DNA from: Chryseobacterium sp. UBA6632
Lineage (GTDB): Bacteria > Bacteroidota > Bacteroidia > Flavobacteriales > Weeksellaceae
Direction: 5' to 3'
Assembly: GCA_002455915.1 (NCBI GenBank)
Contig: DKLU01000255.1
Span: forward strand, 1-16,509
DNA length: 16,509 nt
Shown: piece by piece, positions 1 through 6,236 of the stretch
How positions within the stretch are numbered: position 1 is the first letter of the stretch
Layout of the letters: each line of letters starts with the position of its first letter
Translations under genes and position numbers: made by a program
The notes under the pieces: generated by a model
Told to the model about the DNA's origin: nothing
The model's input: the letters and a program-made list of their open reading frames with translations, nothing else
Database searches by the model: none

Positions 1-1
1 T

Positions 2-97
2 GGAATTGTGATGATTATTCTTAACATAATTGCTTTTCAACCAAAATTAATATTAGAATTAAAATTTTTAAAAAGAAATGAGTATATCACTGAATAA
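2..97 (+). CDS. C-terminal end of a probable membrane protein (5' truncated by the window edge)
   Basis: A frame open from the first bases encodes about 31 residues and stops at 95-97. It starts with a hydrophobic stretch (GIVMIILNIIAF) followed by a basic and acidic tail ending ELKFLKRNEYITE, as at the end of a last membrane helix. It overlaps the start of the ABC ATPase by 20 bases, which suggests translational coupling in one operon. The likely role is another transporter subunit or a membrane partner of the ABC system. This is inferred only from context and hydrophobicity, and too little is visible to name a family. Confidence 0.5.
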   Translation, partial: GIVMIILNIIAFQPKLILELKFLKRNEYITE

Positions 98-818
98 TGT
101 TAATTATAAAATTAACAATAAAACCATACTTCAAAACATCAATCTATCTCTTGAAAAAGGAGTATATGGTATCTTAGGTTTAAATGGTGCGGGAAAAACA
201 ACTTTATTAAATGTGATATCCACTCTTACGAAGCCTCAAAACGGAAGTTTAAATTATAATAATACAGATATTGTAAAAAATCCGCTTATTCTTAGAAAAG
301 ACTTAAGCTATATGCCTCAAAATTTTGGATTAATTCCAGATTTAACAGTGACCGAAAATCTAATGTATTTCGGAATGCTGAAAGGCGTTGCCTCAAAAAC
401 CTTAAAAGAAAATATTCCTAATGTGTTGGAATTTTTTAATATTCAGCATGTTAAAGGTACAAATGTTAAAAATCTTTCAGGTGGAACACAACAAAGGGTT
501 GCTTTATCATTAGCTTTAATAAATAATCCAAAGGTTTTAATCTTAGATGAGCCTACAAGTGCGTTAGATCCTATAGAAAGAATAAATTTTTACGAACTGA
601 TAAAAAAAATATCAGATAATTCAATTGTCATTGTTTCTTCTCATAATATTTATGAAATTGAAAAATATGTAGACAATATCATTGTGCTCCGAAGCGGGCA
701 GATAAGTTTTTCGGATACTGTTGATCAACTAATTCCTAAAGCTATTTCAGGGCTTGGAAATTCTATATCGGAAAATACTTTAAATTTAGAAAAGGCATTT
801 GAATATTTCGCAAAATAA
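78..818 (+). CDS. ABC transporter ATP-binding protein
   Basis: This is a 246-residue nucleotide-binding subunit that would power the membrane partner encoded next. All ATPase motifs are present: Walker A GLNGAGKT (34-41), Q-loop Q81, signature LSGGTQQR (133-140), Walker B VLILDEP (153-159) with catalytic E158, D-loop SALD and H-loop H189. Length and motif order fit the one-domain ATPases of ABC-2 type exporters (drug, bacteriocin or lipid export and immunity); the substrate cannot be read from the sequence. The start overlaps the upstream membrane-protein tail by 20 bases. The stop lies 7 bases before the chosen start of the permease, so the three form an operon. The DNA is conspicuously richer in A and T than mutL or ftsZ further along, which may hint at acquisition. 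Confidence 0.93.
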   Translation: MSISLNNVNYKINNKTILQNINLSLEKGVYGILGLNGAGKTTLLNVISTLTKPQNGSLNYNNTDIVKNPLILRKDLSYMPQNFGLIPDLTVTENLMYFGMLKGVASKTLKENIPNVLEFFNIQHVKGTNVKNLSGGTQQRVALSLALINNPKVLILDEPTSALDPIERINFYELIKKISDNSIVIVSSHNIYEIEKYVDNIIVLRSGQISFSDTVDQLIPKAISGLGNSISENTLNLEKAFEYFAK

Positions 819-825
819 GATTTTT

Positions 826-2202
826 ATGAAAGCATTACCATTGATATCTCTTTATAACCTGAAATTATTTTTTAAACATCCTTATTTTAAATATATTCTG
901 GTAATTATCATGATTTTAGGATTTTTCATTATACCAAATCCTAAATCAGATTATGTTACGTTTACTGTCGGAAATTATACAGGAGTACTGAACTTGGTTT
1001 GGATAAGTAATCTGACGCCGGTTTACATTAATGCCATATTCTCCTTGTTAGCTATTTTTATTAGCCAAAACCTTAAAAAAAGAGAATTTCAAAACAATAC
1101 CTATGCTAATTTTAGACTATCGGTACAATCGAATTTTCAATTGCTAATGTACAAGGTTGCCTCATTGTTTTTTTATCTTACAATATTGGCTTTTATCCTT
1201 GAGGTTATAATTTTAGTAATTAATTATCAGAGCTATAATTTTATTTTATATTTAATCCCCTTCTGTTATTTTACAATCCCTTATCTGTTTTTTTTGGCTT
1301 CAGTCTGCGTGCTTATTGATTACTTAGTGGATGTAAAGTTTCTAAAATATATCTTATATTTCATTTTTATGATTTTTATTTATAATAATAATATTAGGCA
1401 TATTTTAGATATTACTGGAATTCAGGAATTGATGAATAATTTTTCTCAGGTGGAAGTGAAAAGTAAAGATTCTTTTATTTTAGGAAAGATAAAATTTAAA
1501 GATGTACAGTATTTAAAATTTGAAAATTTTATAACACCTAAAAATTGGCTGAGTAAACTTTATTTATTTTTAATTTCATTCATAACTGTATTCTTAGGGT
1601 CATTTTTGTTTAGAAGATATTCTGTAGTTAAAAAAGCAAAACAAAATACTACAACATCAGAGAAAGAAAAGGAGGTAAGTGATATCAAACAAAACGTGAA
1701 ATATCATCCAATATCTTCCGTTTCATCTTTTAATTTAATATCTTTATTAAAAGCTGATTTTTTTCTTTTAAGCCGTTCTATTAGCAAAAATTTAAAATTA
1801 ATAGCCTTGGTTTTATGGATTTTGGCCTTCTTTTCCCATGGAGAAATGAAGATATTGATAATTGCTGCTGTATTTATAACACTGCTTCCTCTTAACCAAA
1901 ATTATCTTGCCGGAAAATATACAAACAATACCTTTTACGCAGAAAAAATTTCAGGATATTCATCTTTGATGTTTATTTTATCTAAGTTTTTACTGTTTAT
2001 CTTGTATATTGTTGTTGTTATTCCTGTACTAGATTATACATCTTTAGAAGTAAGCATGTTTATAATATTTAAGCTTTTATTTCTATTTCTATTCCAATTG
2101 GCATATGTAACTTTTGTAAAAGATTATCTATTAGTTGAAATTATTATGATAATTATCTTTTCCAGCTATTTCTCAGGCGTTCCGATTTATCAAATTTTTT
2201 AA
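826..2202 (+). CDS. ABC-2-like transporter permease, two related halves
   Basis: This is a 458-residue polytopic membrane protein with about ten hydrophobic segments. They fall in two blocks (roughly residues 20-190 and 248-450) separated by a charged Lys/Glu-rich stretch near 270-300. The two halves resemble each other: LISL followed by an FF-containing basic region occurs near residues 6 and 304, and a segment near 70-95 (AIFSLL, QN, NNTYA) matches one near 348-373 (AVFITLL, QN, NNTFYA). It is the natural membrane partner of the ATPase just upstream. I chose ATG at 826 (MKALPLISLY), 7 bases after the ATPase stop. An earlier ATG at 799 in the same frame would overlap the ATPase by 20 bases and add nine residues. 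A terminator follows. Substrate unknown. Confidence 0.8.
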   Translation: MKALPLISLYNLKLFFKHPYFKYILVIIMILGFFIIPNPKSDYVTFTVGNYTGVLNLVWISNLTPVYINAIFSLLAIFISQNLKKREFQNNTYANFRLSVQSNFQLLMYKVASLFFYLTILAFILEVIILVINYQSYNFILYLIPFCYFTIPYLFFLASVCVLIDYLVDVKFLKYILYFIFMIFIYNNNIRHILDITGIQELMNNFSQVEVKSKDSFILGKIKFKDVQYLKFENFITPKNWLSKLYLFLISFITVFLGSFLFRRYSVVKKAKQNTTTSEKEKEVSDIKQNVKYHPISSVSSFNLISLLKADFFLLSRSISKNLKLIALVLWILAFFSHGEMKILIIAAVFITLLPLNQNYLAGKYTNNTFYAEKISGYSSLMFILSKFLLFILYIVVVIPVLDYTSLEVSMFIIFKLLFLFLFQLAYVTFVKDYLLVEIIMIIIFSSYFSGVPIYQIF

Positions 2203-2225
2203 CAAAATAATTTGTATTAGTATGA

Positions 2226-2257
2226 AGGAGAGGATTAGATTTATCTAGTCCTTTTTT
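2226..2257 (+). terminator. Rho-independent terminator of the ABC operon
   Basis: The stem GGATTAGA (2232-2239) pairs with TCTAGTCC (2244-2251) with one G-T wobble and a TTTA loop, followed by six T. A purine-rich flank (AAGGAGA) can pair with the T tract and lengthen the stem. It lies 24 bases after the permease stop and separates the transporter from the two-component system. Confidence 0.75.
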
Positions 2258-2258
2258 C

Positions 2259-2266
2259 TATTTTTG
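2259..2266 (+). promoter_or_regulatory. Promoter -7 box for the two-component operon
   Basis: TATTTTTG matches the Bacteroidota sigma-A -7 consensus TAnnTTTG exactly and lies 17 bases before the response-regulator ATG. No good -33 TTG is seen at the usual spacing. The expected -33 position falls inside the preceding terminator, so transcription of the two operons abuts. A short leader of about a dozen bases is inferred. Confidence 0.5.
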
Positions 2267-2283
2267 TCTAATTCCTTATTTCA

Positions 2284-2994
2284 ATGAAAAAAATTATCCT
2301 TATCGAAGACGAAACAAGTGTGGTGTCCTTTATTAAAAAGGGACTTCAGGAAAACGGATACGAAATTTCTGTGGCTTTTGATGGGCGCACAGGCGTTCAG
2401 TTGGTGCAGTCGAACGATTTTGATTTGGTAATTTTGGATATTATGTTGCCTGAGATGAATGGGTTGGATGCCTGTAAGGAGATCAGAAAAACAAATAAGC
2501 ATGTTCCGATTCTCTTTTTAACAGCTTTGGGAACTTCCGAAAATATTGTTCTCGGACTGGAGAGTGGTGGCGATGATTATTTAGTTAAGCCATTTAAATT
2601 CATTGAGTTAGTGGCTCGTGTAAAGTCTTTGTTGAGACGAAGTAATAATAATGGAAGCATTCCCGAAATTATTGAACCAGAGGTTGATAACGAGCATGTT
2701 TTTCAGTTTTCAGATTTAATTTTAAATGATTATACTAAAAAAGTAACGCGCTCCGGGGAAGAAATTTCATTAACTTCAACTGAGTACAAATTACTTTTAT
2801 ATTTCTTAAACAATCCTGAAAAGGTAATTTCCAGAGCTGAAATTCTGGATGCCGTTTGGGGAGTTAATTATGAATTAGGAACCAATGTGGTGGATGTTTA
2901 TGTAAATTATTTACGAAAAAAATTAGACAATCAGGATGATAATAAACTGATACATACCGTGATAGGAATGGGATATGTCTTGAAAAAACCTTAA
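2284..2994 (+). CDS. OmpR/PhoB-family response regulator
   Basis: This 236-residue DNA-binding response regulator is phosphorylated by the kinase encoded 3 bases downstream. Its receiver domain (residues 1-118) shows the acidic pocket E8/D9, phosphoacceptor D52 in LVILDIMLPEMNG, T80 and K102 in LVKPF. A linker of about 20 residues leads to a winged-helix domain (about 140-234) with the typical LTSTEYKLL, ISRAEILDAVWG, VDVYVNYLRKKL and IHTVIGMGYVL segments. Length and layout are normal for the family. The signal sensed is unknown. Family members bind tandem direct repeats with a period of about 11 bases; such repeats occur at 4475-4512, upstream of the next transcription unit. Confidence 0.95.
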   Translation: MKKIILIEDETSVVSFIKKGLQENGYEISVAFDGRTGVQLVQSNDFDLVILDIMLPEMNGLDACKEIRKTNKHVPILFLTALGTSENIVLGLESGGDDYLVKPFKFIELVARVKSLLRRSNNNGSIPEIIEPEVDNEHVFQFSDLILNDYTKKVTRSGEEISLTSTEYKLLLYFLNNPEKVISRAEILDAVWGVNYELGTNVVDVYVNYLRKKLDNQDDNKLIHTVIGMGYVLKKP

Positions 2995-2997
2995 GAA

Positions 2998-4407
2998 ATG
3001 TTTAATAAAGTCGTTACAAATCAAACCAAAACGATGGTGCTTTTAATGTTGGTGTTTACCGCCATCATATTGCTGTTCAGTGGATTGGTTTATTTTTCGA
3101 TTGTTAATTTTTCGCATCAAAGGTTTTATGAATTATTAAAAATTCGTACAACGACAATTGTTCAGATTGAAAAAAGTAAAGACGATCTTGATATTCCAGA
3201 AAATTACATTCTCAATAGCTTAAATGATGAAGAGTTGCCAATGGAACGCGATTATGTTTTTGCGGTTCCGACGGACTCTAATTATAAAAAAATTTCCCAC
3301 GAAGTTCACATTCCGGATTATTTTTTCAAGAGTATTGTGAAAAAAGGGGAAGCCAATTATAATGATAAAGAGTTTTACTATATCGGGCAAACCTTCAAAC
3401 ATGATAACAAAGATTATATTGCGATAGCTTCCGCCAAAAACCATTATGTGGTTTATTATTTAGGCTTTTTGAAGCGAACTTTGATCACCTGTATCGTGCT
3501 TTCGCTTTTCTTTAGTATGATTTTCTCTTTTTATCTGTCTAAAACCTTATTTAGACCTATTTTAAAAATTACAGGTAAGGTAAAGGAAATCAGTTCTGAA
3601 AATCTTCACTTACGTCTTGAGCCTCAGCCCGATAATAAAGAACTGAACGAGTTGGTGGATACATTTAATGGGATGCTGAACCGTATTGAGACTTCTTTTG
3701 AAACCCAAAATCATTTAATCGGAAATGTTTCCCATGAGTTGAGAACGCCTTTAACTTCCATTATGGGCGAGGCAGATGTGGCGCTTTCCATCAGCAGAAC
3801 CAATGAAGAATACAAGGAAACGCTGGGAATTATTTTAGATGAAGCTGAAAAGCTGGATAAAAAGATCAAGGCTTTATTAATGATCGCACAAACCGGATTT
3901 GATGGTAAGATTCAGAAAATGGATAAGGTGAGAATGGATCAGCTTCTTTGGGATGTGATTGAAACATTGCGAAGAATTGATTCCCGAAACAATATCTATT
4001 TGGACATCAGTATGTTGCCGGATAACCCTAAAAAATTAAAAGTTCAGGGGAATGAACAACTATTGCATCTTGCAGCGGCAAATATCATCAGTAACGGTTG
4101 TAAATATTCTAATTTCCAACAGGTTAAAGTTTCCTTGGGTGCGACTGATGATGATGTTTATCTTATCGTAAAAGACAACGGAATCGGGATACCGAGAGAG
4201 GAAATGAATAAAATTTATGATCCTTTTTTCCGTGCTTCCAATACCAAAAACTATGAAGGTTACGGGATCGGGCTTCCTCTTGCAAGAAATATCGTAAGAA
4301 TGCACCGTGGAGAATTAATTGTTAGTTCTCATGAAAACGAGGGAACCACCGTGCAGCTTCGTTTTCCGAATTTTTACAGTGTGCAAACCGAAGAGAAATT
4401 AGATTAA
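2998..4407 (+). CDS. Sensor histidine kinase (HAMP, HisKA, HATPase)
   Basis: This is a 469-residue membrane kinase partnered with the preceding regulator. TM1 lies at about 14-37 and TM2 at about 160-180, framing a periplasmic sensor domain of about 120 residues that I do not recognise. A HAMP region (about 181-235, with FRPILKITGKVKEIS) leads to the dimerisation helix with phosphoacceptor H246 in SHELRTP. The ATPase domain shows the N box around N366 (NIISNGCKYS), G1 DNGIGIP (393-399), the F box FFRAS and G2 GYGIGL (421-426). All catalytic residues are present, so the enzyme should be active. ATG lies 3 bases after the regulator stop, indicating co-transcription. No hairpin terminator was seen downstream. 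Confidence 0.95.
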   Translation: MFNKVVTNQTKTMVLLMLVFTAIILLFSGLVYFSIVNFSHQRFYELLKIRTTTIVQIEKSKDDLDIPENYILNSLNDEELPMERDYVFAVPTDSNYKKISHEVHIPDYFFKSIVKKGEANYNDKEFYYIGQTFKHDNKDYIAIASAKNHYVVYYLGFLKRTLITCIVLSLFFSMIFSFYLSKTLFRPILKITGKVKEISSENLHLRLEPQPDNKELNELVDTFNGMLNRIETSFETQNHLIGNVSHELRTPLTSIMGEADVALSISRTNEEYKETLGIILDEAEKLDKKIKALLMIAQTGFDGKIQKMDKVRMDQLLWDVIETLRRIDSRNNIYLDISMLPDNPKKLKVQGNEQLLHLAAANIISNGCKYSNFQQVKVSLGATDDDVYLIVKDNGIGIPREEMNKIYDPFFRASNTKNYEGYGIGLPLARNIVRMHRGELIVSSHENEGTTVQLRFPNFYSVQTEEKLD

Positions 4408-4474
4408 TTTATAGGCTAATTTGCTTCTGTTTTTTCAACCTTTATTTCTTTCATATTAATTAATATTAACAATT

Positions 4475-4512
4475 TTCTAATCTCATTTTAATCTCTTTAA
4501 TGACATTTTAAT
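4475..4512 (+). promoter_or_regulatory. Direct-repeat array, candidate response-regulator operator
   Basis: Four similar heptamers sit in line: TTCTAAT (4475-4481), TTTTAAT (4486-4492), CTTTAAT (4495-4501) and TTTTAAT (4506-4512), with start-to-start steps of 11, 9 and 11 bases. PhoB/OmpR-family regulators are known to bind tandem heptamers spaced by about four bases. The array lies just after the genes for such a regulator and its kinase and ends about 33 bases before a promoter -7 box. The site and its regulator are inferred. The region is AT-rich, so some of the similarity could arise by chance. Confidence 0.4.
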
Positions 4513-4544
4513 TCCGTTCCAAAGGGCTTCTAATTTGGTCGTTC

Positions 4545-4552
4545 TAGTTTTG
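4545..4552 (+). promoter_or_regulatory. Promoter -7 box for the USP-like/DUF1275 pair
   Basis: TAGTTTTG fits TAnnTTTG exactly and lies 39 bases before the ATG at 4592. The -33 region is poor, which fits a promoter needing an activator bound at the repeats upstream (4475-4512). Confidence 0.45.
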
Positions 4553-4591
4553 TATTATCAAAATAAGATAACGAAACTAAATCTTAATAAT

Positions 4592-5086
4592 ATGACCAAA
4601 ACGATTTTAATTGCCACAGATTACTCTCTTGAGTCTTTGAATATTTTGAAGAAGGTGCTTAAAGAGAAAGATGCTTCGGAAGACCAAAATCAATATAATA
4701 TTCTTTTGGTTTCAGGATATGATATGGGAGATTCTATCAGAGATCTTCTGTTCAAGACAAAAAGTACGATTTTCAGTAAGATCAAATCCAGAGAATTCAG
4801 CGATGCTTACGGAATTATAAAGAACAAATATCCACATTTGATCAATAGGATCGTGTGCGATATTTTCACGGGAAGCTTTCAGAGAACATTCAACAATTTT
4901 GTGAAAGCAGAAAATATTGAGGAGGCATATTACTCTCCATCAATTAAAAGTAAAGGAAATGGGAAGTTTGATATAGTTCCTTATATCAAAAAGTGCAAAG
5001 AATTAGAATCTCACGAAATTACTGTTGAGATGCCACAAAGACTTCCTGAAAAAGGAAGATTGGCAGAGATCTTTGTAGAGGCTTAA
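4592..5086 (+). CDS. Small hypothetical protein, universal-stress-protein-like N-terminus
   Basis: This is a 164-residue soluble protein without a signal peptide. The N-terminus (MTKTILIATDYSLESLNILKKVL) looks like the first strand and helix of a universal stress protein: a hydrophobic strand ending in an acidic residue, then a helix. The usual nucleotide-binding G-x2-G-x9-G-S/T signature near the C-terminus is not visible, so it may be a divergent or non-ATP-binding member, or only superficially similar. I chose ATG at 4592 because an upstream TTG at 4535 in the same frame lies before the likely promoter box at 4545-4552. It is followed 30 bases later by the DUF1275 gene and is probably co-transcribed with it. 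Function unknown. Confidence 0.75.
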   Translation: MTKTILIATDYSLESLNILKKVLKEKDASEDQNQYNILLVSGYDMGDSIRDLLFKTKSTIFSKIKSREFSDAYGIIKNKYPHLINRIVCDIFTGSFQRTFNNFVKAENIEEAYYSPSIKSKGNGKFDIVPYIKKCKELESHEITVEMPQRLPEKGRLAEIFVEA

Positions 5087-5116
5087 AATATTATCAATTA
5101 TTTTAAAATTTAAAAA

Positions 5117-5956
5117 ATGTTAAGGAATTATAGTAACAGCAGGACTTTGGGAGACAACATCAGGTTGGGAACGCTGACTGCCTTCACGGCGGGTACTATA
5201 AATATAGCATCTCTATTGATATTTCTCTCTTTTACCTCAAACGTAACGGGGCATTACGCCATTTTAGCAGCGGAAATCAGCAAAGGCAACTGGGCGCAGG
5301 TTGGGGTTGTAGGATTATGGATTTTCCTTTTCTTCTTCGGAGGTTTTGTATCGAATTTTATTGTCATTAATTTCAATAAAAGAAGTAAATATTTCGCCCA
5401 TGCAATGCCGTTGATCTTAGAGATTATCTGTTTATTGTTTGTCGGAATTTACGGACAGTTTTATTATCAGAAAACTCTGGAAGAAACAGAATATTTGGTA
5501 TCGTTAATGTTATTTGCAACCGGTTTGCAGAATGGTTTAACGGCAAGTATTTCCAATTTCTCGGTAAAAACAACCCACCTTACGGGTACAACGACCGATT
5601 TGGGGATTTTGGTTTCCATGTTTACCCAGAAAAAATTCAGAAAGAATGGTGAATTGGTGGCAAGAGCAAAATTGCTTTCAAGTATCATGTTTGCCTATGT
5701 TTTGGGAGCGGTTTTCTCGGGGTTAACGTATTATTATCTTGAGTTCCGAGTGTTTTATGTAATCAGTTTGTGTCTATTGGTGGTTATCGGATATGATGCT
5801 TATAAAATTCATATCAGACATTTCAATACACAATACAGATACAGTAAAATCTATAAAAAACCAAACCTATTGGCTTATCTGTATGATAAGATCCACGGAA
5901 TTCCTGAAATTAAAGAAAAACGTGAGAAAAAGAGAAAACTTGTATTTGAAGAGTAA
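5117..5956 (+). CDS. YoaK/DUF1275 family integral membrane protein
   Basis: This 279-residue protein matches the DUF1275 (YoaK, UPF0700) family in its hallmark motifs: an N-terminal AFTAGTINIASLL helix, TSNVTGH (40-46), GLQNG (136-140) and TTHLTGTTTDLG (152-163). About six membrane segments are visible (near 18-38, 62-83, 95-115, 125-145, 186-205, 212-228), followed by a basic cytoplasmic tail of about 50 residues rich in Lys, Arg and Tyr (RYSKIYKK and KEKREKKRKL). The biochemical role of the family is not established; a transporter has been proposed. The tail is longer than I would expect for the bare domain. It lies 30 bases after the USP-like gene, so the two probably form an operon, ending at the terminator at 6062-6100. 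Confidence 0.85.
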   Translation: MLRNYSNSRTLGDNIRLGTLTAFTAGTINIASLLIFLSFTSNVTGHYAILAAEISKGNWAQVGVVGLWIFLFFFGGFVSNFIVINFNKRSKYFAHAMPLILEIICLLFVGIYGQFYYQKTLEETEYLVSLMLFATGLQNGLTASISNFSVKTTHLTGTTTDLGILVSMFTQKKFRKNGELVARAKLLSSIMFAYVLGAVFSGLTYYYLEFRVFYVISLCLLVVIGYDAYKIHIRHFNTQYRYSKIYKKPNLLAYLYDKIHGIPEIKEKREKKRKLVFEE

Positions 5957-6037
5957 TGGAATAATAACCATGAATGAATTCAACGAAATACATTTTTAGA
6001 ACAGACAATGTTAAATAAGAGATATAAATATCAGTAT

Positions 6038-6045
6038 TAATTTTG
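6038..6045 (+). promoter_or_regulatory. Promoter-like -7 box before a terminator hairpin
   Basis: TAATTTTG matches TAnnTTTG exactly but has no convincing -33 element. It lies in the gap after the DUF1275 gene and 17 bases before a strong terminator, so it would drive a transcript of only about 50 bases. It may be a chance match in AT-rich DNA. Confidence 0.2.
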
Positions 6046-6061
6046 TGTAAACTAGCTGTGA

Positions 6062-6100
6062 AACACCCCTGATCTGTAACGGAAAAGGGGTGTTATTTTT
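6062..6100 (+). terminator. Rho-independent terminator
   Basis: A perfect 9-base stem, AACACCCCT (6062-6070) with AGGGGTGTT (6086-6094), encloses a 15-base loop and is followed by ATTTTT. It lies about 105 bases after the DUF1275 stop and would end that operon. It could also end a very short RNA started at 6038-6045. Confidence 0.8.
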
Positions 6101-6209
6101 AATTGATAATATAAAGCAAATCCAGGAGCAATGTGGAAAAAGGGGTGAAAATGTTAATAATTAAATTTTAATTCACGGTTTTATTATTTTTATTCTTATT
6201 TCGAATGAC

Positions 6210-6217
6210 TATTTTTG
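6210..6217 (+). promoter_or_regulatory. Promoter -7 box for mutL
   Basis: TATTTTTG matches TAnnTTTG exactly, 19 bases before the mutL ATG at 6237. An AT-rich TTTTA at 6187-6191 stands at roughly the -33 distance but lacks the consensus G. The leader would be about 15 bases, short as for the two-component operon. Confidence 0.5.
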
Positions 6218-6236
6218 TAAGTTGATTAACCAATTT

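Noticed and set aside
5970..5999. Nine-codon frame after the DUF1275 gene
   Set aside because: Too short, without promoter or conserved features; consistent with chance.
6159..6173. AATTAAA-T-TTTAATT palindrome upstream of mutL as an operator
   Set aside because: Only A and T, 15 bases, in a very AT-rich gap; easily due to chance and not tied to a known regulator.
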